Part shown: piece after piece, positions 37,201 through 45,594 of the stretch | How positions within the stretch are numbered: the stretch's first letter is position 1 | Layout: every line of letters starts with the position of its first letter | Assembly: GCA_963556495.2 (NCBI GenBank) | Contig: OY747710.1 | Location: 41,949,500 to 42,013,499, forward strand | Reading direction: 5' to 3' | Source of the DNA: Valencia hispanica | Lineage: Eukaryota; Chordata; Actinopteri; Cyprinodontiformes; Valenciidae | DNA length: 64,000 nt | Notes under the pieces: generated by a model | Told to the model about the DNA's origin: nothing | The model's input: the letters and a program-made list of their open reading frames with translations, nothing else | The model's database searches: none | Translations under genes and position numbers: made by a program

Positions 37201-40200
37201 TAGAAAACGCAATTTCACTCAGACTAAGATTCAGGAGCTTGCGGGCGAGGTTGGCGGCACGGAAAAACGTTTTATTTGGGGGTCACATTGTGGCATCACA
37301 AATAAATGGAAGGCTTTGTAGTGGCACGGTGTAAAGTTGTGCACATTTTTCAGTTACGTTGTTTTGTTTTTTTCCTATAAGTCACAAGGTTTGCATAGAA
37401 AGTGACTTACACACCTTTTAAACCACTTTTTGCAAGTAAGCTTTATAAATGAGGCCCGTGGTCAGTAAAGCCCCCTCCCCCCCTCTGACATTTTACATTA
37501 TGTCTGTAAATAAATTCAAAACTACCTTTAACCTCCCAAGAACGATCTTCCCTCCACTACACCGCTTTGGTTGGATGAGTATTCGGACAGTTGTAGAGGC
37601 GTGCCTTTATGTGAACTCAGCTTATGAGTGCTAACTAACCTGATGTATAAGCAATGCTCCAAATGCTTCCGGGCTCATGTCATACCTGGTTTTGGGGTCA
37701 GCTTGAAGCACTCCAAAATTCCATCCTTTGGAGTCCATTGTGATGCTGACAGCTCTGTGAACAAAAGGGAGCTTCTCTAGGCGGATTCGCTCATATATTG
37801 TGCCAGCGTCCGAAGGGCCAGAAACCTCCACGCTGAACTCTGCAAAATCATACGTTTTGCAAAACTAACTTGGTAAAAAGTAACCAAACCAAAATCAGCA
37901 GGTCAGAAACATAACATCTCTATTCGGAGCAGATTGGGCTCTCCATTTAAATTAACTGCAACAATTTTTTAGTGGATTATAAAATGTGAATAAATGGGAC
38001 AAATGGAGGTAATTTCTCACCTTTTTTTTCTCCGTACTTTTTATATTCCCCGGCCCATACACCACTAAAGCCTTCCCCGTCAGGAGTCACAAACATCATG
38101 CCGTTTTTGCTGAGAGCGATGTCCGACATAAAAACCTGACGCGGATACGCCCACCTGCACTGTCTCACAGCGCTGCCGGAGGAACGCCAGCAAAACACCT
38201 GATGGAGACAGGAACAACGCGAGGAGGGTTACACAACTCTTAGTCATCGCTGACATCTAGACTATAACATAAAGGCCGGACTGATTTTTGGAAAGTTTTC
38301 CTGTTAACTCTATAGCAAGGGTTGGATAACAGTCGGAAAAGTGAGGCGATGATATAAATATAAACGGGATCTGTTCTGTTTGCAGGACGAGGCTTACAAT
38401 CTGTAGCTTCGGGCTTCTGCATTTATATAAACAGCAAATGGCTGTGATGTGTATAAAAGGCAACCATCTTAACTTACTCTCCCTGCTTCATCCAACGCCA
38501 AGATGGCAATCTTTTCCCCTCCGCTGTCATTCAAGATGTGTGGATGTACCCGATGGTCCAGACTGCCACCGCTGACCAGGACTTTTTTGATGTTCAGCTG
38601 CCTAAAATAAAAATAAAAATAAAAAAATGAAGAAAAAAAAGAATTTTTTGGCACACTTCCTTTTGACAAGCTGAGGTTTGCACAGCTGCCAGGAGGATGT
38701 TGGTGTTCCGTCGTTTTATTTCACCTTGACGCCATTTTCTTGCACTGGTAGTCAGTCAGCAGATAAACATCCCCTTTCTCAGTCACGACTACTGTTGCTC
38801 CATCACTCGCCGCTGCCATGGCGATGCCAACAGCCTTGTGGTGCAGAGCCGACACCTGGCGGGGCGTCGTCACACATCTCTCCCCGTTTGGGTCAAGCAG
38901 GTAACCTAAAGACACAGAGAAGTGTACAGTTACATCTAAAATGTACTTAATTGGCAACAAACAGAATCAAATTAATGGATGCATTTTATAGTTAATCTTT
39001 CATGTCCTTCACCAGCAAGATGCTAAAATAAACACTCAACAAAGACTCCCTTCTAGAAAGGAACGAAATTAAATAAAAACATTATTTTTTTTATTCTTTC
39101 ATCTTATTCCAACTGAACCAGACTGTCCAATCACATTATGTATCTGTAAATAGGAGCATTTATTGGCCCCACCCCCACCCTTGTTTCAATAGTTTTGTCG
39201 ATTTCAGTGCAGAGCCTTACCCAGCTGCCCTCCATTCAGTCCCACTGTGTAGACCGCCTCTCTGGTCCACAGCACTGTGTGGAACCTTCCTGCAGCTACT
39301 CCAATCACCGCCCTACCTTTCAGCATTTTGGAGGACACCTGATAAAAAACAGGAGATGTACGATGTGATAGAGTCTATGAAGAAAAAAAAAAAAAAGTCA
39401 GTGATTTTTTTCACCTGTTTAGGAACATGTGCTGAGGCAGGAGGAGGGGTCAGGCCCAGCTGGTGGAAGGTGTTGAGACCGAACGTATAAACATAGCCTT
39501 CTTCTGTCAGCACCACTGTGTGGTCTTTAGCTGCCGCCACCTGGGAGCAGTGGTGGGACGTCAGACCCTCCACCATCCGAGGAACCTAGAAACGGAATAG
39601 AAATAAGAACAAAAGGTCCAAAGTTACTATGTTTTTGCATAAAGAATGGCTTCAAAAGTATTCCTACCCCTTAAAATTGTCATATTAAAACAAAAAGCCT
39701 CAGATATCTTATTGGAATTTGATTTGATAGACTGACACAAAGGGATGTGCAATAATGAACAGGAGAGAAAACATTGCAAAACTTTTTTCTTTAAAAAAAA
39801 ATATTTAAAAAACTGTGGCGTGTATTTGTATTCAGCCCATGAAGCAAGACTTTGGAGAACCACGTCTTGTTTCAGTTACAACTGTGAGTATTTTTGGGTG
39901 TGCCTCTAACCTATTTGCATATCTAGAGACTGAAATGTAATCCAATTCTTTACAAAATAGCCTAAACTTAGTCAGATTGAGCTTCTACACTTTAAAAAAG
40001 GTCAGATCTCAGTCCAGAAGTTCTTACCACCTTCTACAGAGGAACCACTGCATGTGCTGACAGGCTCTCTGACATGAGAACCATGCTTCAGACAAAAAGG
40101 CGTTGAGTAGAGTGGTGAGGTCAGCTGAGAAGACTACAGTGAACCCCCGTGAATTATGTTGAATAAAGCCCGTGAATATTTGAAGACCCCCCCCCTCCCC

Positions 40201-43200
40201 CTCTAAAAACACTCATAACAGCCTATTTTAATAGTTCACATGCCATATATAGCTTAGTATGCATTAATACGCAACCAGTGCCAAAGGAAATGAATGGTGC
40301 TCCAAGATTGGCTGCTTTGCGAATGCCAGCCAGTAGTGTGTCAACTAGCATTGCACCTAGGTATTCCAGCTCCCAAGCTGCATTTCACCCCCCCAATATT
40401 TTACATACGTGCTACAGAAATATCTGCAAATAGAGGTATTTTCTGTGAACAACCTGTAGTCACGTTCCACAGAAGAAAAACGCAAATACTGACCCGCGAA
40501 TAAGCAGGGGTCCACTGTATTGGGGTCATGCTGCCATATGAGGCCCAGGCCAAACAACGCTGTTTATCCAGAGCAAACAACATAATCAGAGACAGCTCAC
40601 AACCCAACCTACCCTCAGGGAGGCGATACCTGAAGTAGAGGTGAAGAGGCTTTGTGGAAGTTCCTTTCCAACTTCCATCAGGCTGTTGAACAGCCTAGAA
40701 ATGGATGCCATTCTGTAGATTATTAAACTCTATAAATTTGTCCAAGAAAATTCAATACAATCAACATTTTTTCTGTCCAACAATTGAAGATTCTTTGTTT
40801 GTTTTAATGTGGGCTTGTTCAACATAATTCCGTTCTGCACTGTGTGTTTACGGTGTTCCTGGGGGACAAAATGAATCTTGAATCTATCCCTGAGCTGTCT
40901 GTAAGCTTCCTTCATCTTCAAGTTGCTCTTTGTTTGAATTTTGTTTACTGAGGGACAAACAAAAAGGACTGATCTGGTCTAACAAACATCTGAGGCCTTC
41001 CCAGAACAGCTGTAAATTATACAAAGGCTAAATTACAGACAGCTGCACTCTGTTCACATAGAAGGCAAAATCTGAAGGAAATTGATTGGAATGGATTTTA
41101 ACTAGGAGGATCAGAGTAAAGGGGGGGCGGTGAATAAAAATGCACTCCACATTTGTCAGATCTGAAAACAACGCATCCTTTTCCTTACAAGTGAAAAATA
41201 AGCCCCGTCTTTATCCATGACATAAAAATCCCAATAAGATACATTGAAGGTAAATGGATAAAAATACTTTAGCAAGGCACAGTAAATAGGAGTGTCATCA
41301 CTTTAAATGGGGAGCTTTGTCAATAACTGCAGCTTCACAGCAGTATTGTGTGCATCGTTTTGTTAAGTCTTGTGGTTACAGTTTGGCTTTCTTAACAACT
41401 TCAGAGCACAAAGCCGTGTTCTGCTGCAGCTGGTTACTGAGCATGAATGAGAGCCAAGACTTCCTTCATATTGTGCCCCAAACATATAAAGGAATCCTAA
41501 GAAGCTCAAAACAAGTTAACACATTCAACAGGTTCCTTATTTGCTTAGTGTAGAGAGTAGTGAGTGAGAAGAATAGACCATTATTGGTAGTTATTGACAC
41601 TGGTATGTGACCCAATGCTGAGTCATGAGACAAATCTCACCAGGTAGGTCTGTTCATCTCCATGACCAAGTCTTCCACCTTGTCCATGTCCACAGGTAAA
41701 CACCTGGCCTTTCTGTGACAGGAACACAGAGTGGAACTTGCACAGGACCACCTACGGGGAGGAGGACAGTTGACAATTAATCAAGATTTTCCCAATTAAT
41801 TTTAAACAAGCAATGTTCCGAACGACCGGGTTGTACTGGGCAAGACGTAAAGCCTTGACCTCATATTTGTGGCTGGGATGAATCTCCTTTCATGACATTC
41901 AGCCAAGCCCTCGTGTAGTGACATTAAAACACTACGGCGACAAAAAGGCCAGGGCGCAAGTGGAAAAGCAAACATCATCATTAATGCATTGCGCCCTCAG
42001 GCCTTCAATAGAGCGCAGAGATGTTTCCTGACCAATGTCATCGATGTGGACATTCACACACATGCATACACAGCAGTGTAGCTCATTTAATTAAAAGCAT
42101 GTCCGTGTGGAATTAATATTTAACCCCATAGCACCTGCTGGATTAGGCTAGGAAGACAAAGCCTAGAGTCAGTGTCGCCAGGTCATTGTGTGGTCATGAT
42201 ATCGGATCTAACCGGCCCACAGCAATATTAGAAAGAAGAAAAAAAAAAAACGCTCTGCAGGTCAGAAAAGGGAGAGACTTGCACAAAAAGTTCCTTCTGT
42301 AAAATAATAAGATAAAAAATATGTAAACAGCTAAAAGGTTAACCATGTATTATATTTAGATTTATTTTTTTTTATCTGGAGAGAAAACTATTTACCTCGA
42401 AACCCTTCCGCAAATAATGACAAAAGACGAGTCAAAACACTGTTTCAGATGTTGGAGGTAGGTACAGTAAAGGGCCATTTCGCTGCATTTTATGCATGCT
42501 GATCAGCTTATATTAGCTCCATTCCAAAATACATGACTCCATTAGACCCGTCTAATCAGGCATGGATAAACCTTCTGGAAAAAGTAATTTTTTGTGCTTA
42601 TGTTTCTTCTGTTTTTCTGTTCTGCACCGTTTAGAAAATTGTCTGAGGTCCACATAGTGCTCTGACAAGATACTTCTGAAACATATTCTCTAAAGCACAA
42701 TTGCTTAACTTTGATGCCTTTATTTTTTTTCCCCCCCCCTCAGTCGAGATCAAACATGTTTGAGATTTTTAAACCCAATATGGCTAATAGAGTACCGATC
42801 CAAATTGTATGTTTAACAGTAGAACCACCAATGGGTCAGTATGACTCCTTGAGCATTTTCATTCTTAGAGTTAGCCTTTAGTGACTTTTCTTTCTTTTTT
42901 TATATTCAACATCATGATTTGGTGAGTAAATATCACATAATTACAATGAAAAATCTAATAAAATGGATAGTACTGGTTTCACATGGATAAATCCATAAAA
43001 CGTGACACAGAGAATATAGGAATGCATTATCCACAATTACTTTTACCAAAGGCCCTGATACAATATTTTTAAAGAAAAATATTCCAAAACAGATTTTTTT
43101 CTTTTATTTTCTGGTCAACTATTATTTGACAGATGGTTAATAAAATGGCTGAAGTGAAGCAAATTATTTATGTTTTTTATAGTTCAGTTTCTGCTGAGGG

Positions 43201-45594
43201 GGGAGTCTACATCAGGAGTCGCAGTCACCTCCAACAGTAAATCTCAAAAACCTATGGACGGACTGCATCTGGCGGTGTTATGAGAAACTACCACCCTCAC
43301 GAGTTTGATGCCTTCAGTTGGTTTGACTAATCATGTAGTCTGCAGTGCCTCATCAGGGCTAGTTCAGCACGTCATCCAAAGTCTTCCAGTCATCACACAA
43401 AGATCTGCTGAAAACACTAAGCAAAACCACCAAATCTTTATTAAACCTGCAGAGAAAATTGTGCAGTGCATCTCCAGCCTAAAACGTTAAACTCAAAATT
43501 CAGATTTCTGTCTTCTAGGGGGGAATGTAGATTCTGCAAACTCAAACCTCAACTTTCTGGACACTGACAAAAAGAAAGTTCTTGATTTTTCTATAGACTG
43601 TTAAAGACTGCATAGGAACCCTGGAATACTGAAAGTGGCACAGCCTTACAACTTCTGATTACAGTCCAACCCAAATAAACCAAGATCTGACAAGAGAAGA
43701 CACAACACATTTAAAATGTCGTATTTAACTAGAAGCAACATTTGGGGTTTGCTCGCAATCCCCCCCCCCCCCCCCAAAAAAAAGGGTCAAAGCTTTTAAA
43801 AGACATCATATATTGCGAATTCAAAAGCAAGAGCTAGCATGAGTCAACCGTGAGGGGGGGGGGGGGAGAGAAAAAAAACATGCTAATGAACCCTAAGGAG
43901 CAGGTTGTGTAATGCAGGGCTCATGGGAGGGGTGTGGTTATCTGCTTTGACTCAATTGCAACTTATCTCTGAAGCACAAGCGCAGTTTTTTTTCTTTTTT
44001 TAACTTTGATGCAACATATGTTGGCGATGTCTTGATAAATGAGGTGCAATAGAGTGCAGTCTGCAGGAAACGAGGAGTCCATCTCTCCTGAGGGATGACA
44101 CAACAGGAGTGAGCCGTCTTCTTACCTGCTTGATGTAAACTCCAGTCCTGGCAAACACTTCCACAAGCTCAGGATGCTGTCGGCTCTCCTGGTTGCCGTG
44201 GCCCAGACTAAAATTAGTATTGTTTCCCCACATGTACACTTCTGTTGGGTCTGCAATAAACGAAAACACCATGACATGAACAGCCACAACGCTGTCGGTT
44301 TGTTTAACCATTAAAAGAAGACAAAAGTATTTTATATATAAAAACTTTTTCGTTAATTTAAATGGGAAGCACATTTTAAATGTCCAAACAACAGAAAACT
44401 GGGCCTTGTAGAAAGTCTCAGATGTTCTTACCAGAGTTTTTGAAGACAACATGTGCCGGTCTGTCTTTCATTGTTAAATCCAGGACAGAGAGACCTTCCT
44501 TGTCCAGGGTGGACAAAAGTCCACCATGCTACACATGAGCAAAAAGAAATTAATTTTAATTAAAAAAAAAATAAAAAATGAGAAACTTTTCCTTCAAAGA
44601 AATTAGTCCAACAAAACTTATAGTGTGTTGTAACATTATTCTGTGGATTTGTCATTTTACCACCAACGTCTCCTAAAGGGATTTAATGTGATAGTCCAAC
44701 ACAAAGAATCACAGAAATAAGAGGAAGAAAAATCTTACACGGTTTTCACTTCTTTCTTTACAAACAAAAATTCTAAAAAAGTGTGGCAAGCATATTTGTT
44801 TACAACTATAGCTGCAACTCTTTTGGAGTACGTCTACCAAATCTGCAGATCAGAAGACTTAAAGTTCTGCTATTTTTGTGCAAAATAGCTCAAGCTCTGT
44901 CAGCCTGGATGGAGGCTTAACGGTGAACGGATGGAGAGTGTCAGAACTAACAGCATGATGCTGGTGGACGACTGCGACTTGGGTAGGTTTTAATTCCAGT
45001 CACACATTTTTCACTTTCGTATGACTGACTGACTGACTAAACAGCTCTTTGGAATATTTAAATACTTCGAAAATCATGCATCATCTTCCTTTCACTTCAG
45101 AATGAACCGCAACGTTGTGTTCCGGCATCGCATAAATGATTGTTTATGGTTACAGCAAAACAAAACGTAAATATGTTAGAGGTATAGATACTTTCACAAT
45201 GAGTCCTTATTGAAAAATGCCAATAATAAAAAGAGAACAGCACTATTGTTTAGGGTCTATTAACACATACCTTGACTAGTGATATAAGACAGTGGATTTG
45301 TCCATAGAAGGCACTGCGGTGCAGGGCATTCCAGCCGGATTCTTTGTCCTTCAACATTAGATCAGCCCCTTTACTGCCCAACAGCCACTCCAGCAGGGCC
45401 TTCTTCCCCATAGAGGCCGCCAGGTGAAGCGCCGTGCGACCGAACGCGTCGCGCAGACTGGTTGCATTGTGGCAGTATGAAGTCAGGAACGCCCGAAGCT
45501 TCCCTTCGGCGCCACCAGTTAGTGCCGCGACCACCTGGTCTGCGTGTTGCTGGGACCGGCATTTTGGGGTGCAGTCCGGAGGAGCCACACTCAT
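18684..45594 (-). CDS. ibtk: IBTK, inhibitor of Bruton tyrosine kinase (complete gene, 28 coding exons)
   Basis: The protein is a BTB-domain adaptor of CUL3 ubiquitin ligase; a mammalian isoform also binds and inhibits BTK. Coding exons: 45594-45271, 44528-44432, 44250-44126, 41751-41641, 39585-39415, 39338-39221, 38905-38725, 38601-38478, 38198-38021, 37839-37686, 35794-35410, 35193-34937, 34845-34759, 34684-34602, 34082-34045, 33933-33837, 33709-33608, 31165-31048, 30779-30719, 30389-30262, 28376-28264, 28075-27930, 27679-27549, 27379-27281, 27151-27002, 21720-21520, 19248-19116, 18809-18684. All junction phases agree, giving 4038 nt and 1345 residues; human IBTK is 1353. Domain order is ankyrin repeats (about 49-111), RCC1-type repeats (about 140-320), BTB1 (about 560-650), BTB2 (about 772-880) and a long, mostly disordered C-terminal region with conserved islands. 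No stop or frameshift was found, so the gene looks functional. It lies between TENT5A and TPBG, as in mammals. Confidence 0.97.
19380..19600. mobile_element. Degraded DNA-transposon-like repeat
   Basis: AT-rich sequence with repeated ATCGG/GATATCAG motifs, ending GTGAATCCCGA. This resembles ends of common fish DNA elements whose ends read ATCGGTGCATCCC. No paired terminus was identified. Confidence 0.3.
19620..20095 (+). mobile_element. Tc1-like transposase remnant in IBTK intron
   Basis: Contains a degraded Tc1 core: CATGGTGGTGGGAGCATCAT, GGGAAGCTTTTCTTCAGC and GGGAAGATGGATGGAGC, corresponding to [16 protein letters not shown]...DGKMDGA. The open frame at 19700-19807 matches this, then stops. 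The 3' part, with ACACTTTTGTAAAGCACT, fits the terminal repeat region. Confidence 0.7.
20096..21519 (-). other. IBTK intron segment with hairpin and low-complexity tracts
   Basis: Holds a TCTCTC tract at about 20338-20354, an A-rich tract at about 20720-20765, and a perfect 17-bp-arm inverted repeat at 20646-20681. The rest is unrecognised AT-rich intron. Confidence 0.6.
20646..20681. repeat. Perfect 17-bp inverted repeat with 2-nt loop
   Basis: The arm at 20646-20662 (AAAGACTGGTGTGGACC) and the arm at 20665-20681 are exact reverse complements separated by GG. The right arm overlaps a 35-bp sequence that recurs at 21972-22006. Confidence 0.95.
20670..22006 (+). repeat. 35-bp direct repeat pair flanking IBTK coding exon 26
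   Basis: An identical 35-bp sequence beginning ACACCAGTCTTTAGTGTGG is present at 20670-20704 and 21972-22006, in the introns on either side of the exon at 21520-21720. Flanking bases differ on both sides. Confidence 0.9.
21520..21720 (-). CDS. ibtk: IBTK coding exon 26
   Basis: A 201-nt exon, phase 2 on both sides, coding for a variable segment ([20 protein letters not shown]) that ends in [17 protein letters not shown]. Acceptor TTTCTGCAG and donor GTGAGC are clear. It is less conserved than its neighbours, as in other vertebrates. Confidence 0.88.
23153..25272 (+). mobile_element. Inner inverted-repeat element with 8-bp target duplication (hAT- or P-like)
   Basis: The terminal repeats start CATAGACATATATAAACACT on the left and CATAGACCTATATAAACACT on the inverted right, matching over about 25 of 27 bases. 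The target duplication ACTGAAAC is exact at 23145-23152 and 25273-25280. A second, perfect 23-bp inverted repeat lies inside the ends (23207-23229 and 25184-25206). The CATAG start does not fit the usual hAT CAGNG/TAGNG pattern; P-type elements also make 8-bp duplications and have internal inverted repeats. No transposase core is present. A TATATAAA box, a donor at 23266 and an acceptor at 24140 suggest the remains of a gene 5' end. Confidence 0.85.
23281..23597 (+). repeat. Diverged tandem duplication inside the inner element
   Basis: Sequence at about 23284-23394 recurs at about 23482-23593 with an offset of 198-199 bp. Shared landmarks are AATACTCTT, CGGTTTGCCTTAT and TGTACATGTTGAAATGA. 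The copies differ by many substitutions, so the duplication is older than the insertion or common to the family. Confidence 0.75.
25637..27001 (-). other. IBTK intron, unrecognised
   Basis: AT-rich intron between the hAT element and coding exon 25. A short TCTATCTATCTATG tract lies near 26417. No gene or identifiable transposon was seen. Confidence 0.5.
27002..28376 (-). CDS. ibtk: IBTK coding exons 21-25: low-complexity region with conserved islands
   Basis: Five exons (28376-28264, 28075-27930, 27679-27549, 27379-27281, 27151-27002). Conserved islands are [51 protein letters not shown] and [10 protein letters not shown]. Two boundaries are less certain: the donor at 27929 reads GTTATT, and the acceptor before 27379 reads TCTTAAG. 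The choices keep the frame and match the human domain order. Confidence 0.85.
28218..28263. repeat. (GT)n microsatellite touching an IBTK splice donor
   Basis: On the gene strand this is GTAC(AC)n: the intron's first bases run directly into about 45 bases of CA repeat, with two small interruptions. CA repeats are known binding sites for hnRNP L. Confidence 0.92.
28727..28926. mobile_element. 200-bp non-autonomous hAT (MITE)
   Basis: The ends CAGGGGTGGGGAACC and its inverted counterpart GGTTCCCCACCCCTG are perfect over 15 bases. A 7-bp direct repeat TGCTAAG (28720-28726 and 28927-28933) flanks it. The interior contains CACCTGATTCAAATT, typical of this abundant fish family. It sits inside another unrecognised repeat-like segment of an IBTK intron. 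Confidence 0.85.
29060..29870 (+). pseudogene. Tc1-like transposase fragment
   Basis: An open frame from ATG 29355 codes for a paired-type helix-turn-helix DNA-binding region ([20 protein letters not shown], then [17 protein letters not shown] and [16 protein letters not shown]). It meets a stop at 29700-29702. Continuing in the same frame, LFTDECRV carries the first catalytic aspartate, and the copy is lost after about 29862, so the other two acidic residues are absent. The left end near 29063 (CTCACAATAAGTTAGGGAC) fits a Tc1-group terminus. It is inactive and lies in an IBTK intron. Confidence 0.78.
30262..31165 (-). CDS. ibtk: IBTK coding exons 18-20: BACK-like helices and linker
   Basis: Exons 31165-31048, 30779-30719 and 30389-30262 code for [40 protein letters not shown] and an acidic segment beginning [18 protein letters not shown]. 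The helical part after BTB2 is well conserved in the family. Confidence 0.92.
31455..31593 (-). mobile_element. tRNA-headed SINE, part 1 (3' part)
   Basis: On the minus strand this reads as the 3' body of an abundant fish SINE (landmarks GGTCTCTTTAAATTGTCCTT and AGGTGAGAGTGTGTGGATGG). The remaining part lies at 33305-33445, beyond an L2 insertion. Confidence 0.6.
31594..33299 (+). mobile_element. L2-type LINE, 5'-truncated and broken
   Basis: Reverse transcriptase pieces are recognisable in order: [20 protein letters not shown] and [18 protein letters not shown] (motif A) in 31635-32030, then the YADD active site at 32215-32226 in another frame. [18 protein letters not shown] lies in 32455-32740 and [13 protein letters not shown] in 32937-33119. 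Frameshifts and stops break it. The 3' end ATAAAGCTGCCTTGCCTTG matches the subfamily of the 12.5 kb copy. It sits in an IBTK intron in the opposite orientation to the gene. Confidence 0.88.
32741..32838 (+). mobile_element. 98-bp copy of the same L2 subfamily inserted within the L2
   Basis: The reverse transcriptase sequence is interrupted after AGTCCTTACACT by 98 bases that match this subfamily's own 3' end (TGTAAAGCACCTTG and ATTCAAATAAAACTGCCTTG). The frame's sequence then resumes. A 9-bp duplication CCTTACACT flanks it (32732-32740 and 32839-32847). Confidence 0.85.
33305..33445 (-). mobile_element. tRNA-headed SINE, part 2 (5' head)
   Basis: On the minus strand it begins near CAACCAACTGTCC... 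reversed and contains the B-box-like GATTCGAATCCC (33383-33394 reversed), then GGTTTGCATGTTCTCCCTAT and GCGTGGGTTCTCTCC. It continues the SINE at 31455-31593, interrupted by the L2. Confidence 0.6.
33608..34082 (-). CDS. ibtk: IBTK coding exons 15-17: BTB2 body
   Basis: Exons 34082-34045 (only 38 nt), 33933-33837 and 33709-33608 code for [34 protein letters not shown] and [20 protein letters not shown]. These are the classic late helices of a BTB fold. Phases are 1 to 0, 0 to 1 and 1 to 1. Confidence 0.94.
34602..35794 (-). CDS. ibtk: IBTK coding exons 11-14: BTB1, basic linker, start of BTB2
   Basis: Exon 35794-35410 holds the first BTB domain ([20 protein letters not shown]). Exon 35193-34937 codes for a Lys/Gly/Ser-rich linker ([15 protein letters not shown]) and [16 protein letters not shown]. 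Exons 34845-34759 and 34684-34602 lead into BTB2 ([19 protein letters not shown]). BTB domains of this class bind CUL3. Confidence 0.94.
35795..37000 (-). other. IBTK intron, unrecognised part
   Basis: AT-rich with several A-runs; a segment near 36355-36490 has related ends (TCTATCCCATG and GGGATAGAACGGGAT) that may mark an old element. No coding potential. Confidence 0.4.
37000..37460 (+). mobile_element. PIF/Harbinger-like fragment with Myb-type ORF
   Basis: A 45-codon frame from ATG 37184 to 37321 reads [20 protein letters not shown] then [14 protein letters not shown], resembling the start of the Myb/SANT-like protein of Harbinger transposons. The segment ends TTTATAAATGAGGCCC, a pattern seen at Harbinger ends. 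No nuclease ORF is present, so it is a fragment. Confidence 0.5.
37686..39585 (-). CDS. ibtk: IBTK coding exons 5-10: remaining RCC1-type repeats and linker
   Basis: Six exons (39585-39415, 39338-39221, 38905-38725, 38601-38478, 38198-38021, 37839-37686) code for residues 220-528. RCC1 signatures include [20 protein letters not shown] and [20 protein letters not shown]; later exons carry [13 protein letters not shown] and [11 protein letters not shown], conserved in IBTK proteins. The exon starting at 38198 opens with GTG as an internal Val codon after an acceptor, not a translation start. Confidence 0.94.
39640..41281. mobile_element. Tc1-like remnant, split by a MITE
   Basis: The left part (39640-39960) has GTATTCCTACCCCTTAAA and TTTGATAGACTGACACAAAG. 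The right part (41215-41281) has CATGACATAAAAATCCCAAT and ATACTTTAGCAAGGCAC. Both fit the long terminal repeats of one Tc1-like group. The interior is largely unrecognisable and holds the Tigger-like MITE at 40137-40517. Confidence 0.45.
40137..40517. mobile_element. Tigger/pogo-like MITE
   Basis: The left end CAGTGAACCCCCGTGAATTA and the inverted right end CAGTGGACCCCTGCTTATTC are flanked by TA on each side (40135-40136, 40518-40519). The CAGTG-ACCCC terminus and TA target are typical of Tigger/pogo elements. The 381-bp length means it is non-autonomous. Confidence 0.75.
41641..41751 (-). CDS. ibtk: IBTK coding exon 4: RCC1 repeat
   Basis: A 111-nt exon, phase 0 on both sides, coding for [20 protein letters not shown] and [13 protein letters not shown], a typical RCC1 repeat. 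It lies alone in a large intron; the 2.4 kb upstream of it on the gene strand holds a candidate enhancer. Confidence 0.94.
41860..42200. promoter_or_regulatory. Candidate conserved noncoding element in IBTK intron
   Basis: A repeat-free, compositionally balanced stretch in the intron upstream of coding exon 4. It holds several homeodomain or POU-like sites: CATCATTAATGCATTG, CATTTAATTAAAAGCATG and GGAATTAATATTTAAC. Conservation was not tested. Confidence 0.35.
42201..44125 (-). other. IBTK intron, unrecognised, with homopolymer tracts
   Basis: AT-rich intron. A C-tract of about 15 bases lies near 43770 and a G-tract of about 14 bases near 43854-43867; both are places where the assembly could be wrong. 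No gene or clear transposon. Confidence 0.5.
44126..44528 (-). CDS. ibtk: IBTK coding exons 2-3: end of ankyrin region, first RCC1 repeat
   Basis: Exon 44528-44432 (97 nt) codes for [20 protein letters not shown] and exon 44250-44126 (125 nt) for the first RCC1-type blade with [16 protein letters not shown]. They join in phase 1 with donor GTAAGAAC and acceptor TTGCAG. Confidence 0.93.
44640..45010. mobile_element. Tc1-like terminal and 5' remnant
   Basis: Segments TAATGTGATAGTCCAACACA and GCAAAATAGCTCAAGCTCTG match the 5' part of Tc1-like elements common in fish. No frame is left. It lies in an IBTK intron. Confidence 0.45.
45271..45594 (-). CDS. ibtk: IBTK coding exon 1: N-terminus and ankyrin repeats
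   Basis: Residues 1-108. It starts [14 protein letters not shown], matching the conserved N-terminus. Ankyrin motifs [20 protein letters not shown] and [20 protein letters not shown] are visible. The open frame runs 38 codons further upstream without an ATG that would fit the family, so the ATG at 45594 is chosen; upstream sequence of this exon is 5' UTR. Donor GTATGTG begins at 45270. Confidence 0.95.

Noticed and set aside
38021..38198. Independent small gene starting at 38198
   Set aside because: The apparent start is GTG directly after a splice acceptor and the peptide is the middle of IBTK.
43770..43870. C-tract and G-tract pair as a designed hairpin
   Set aside because: Both are plain homopolymers with different flanks; they are as likely to be slippage or assembly noise.
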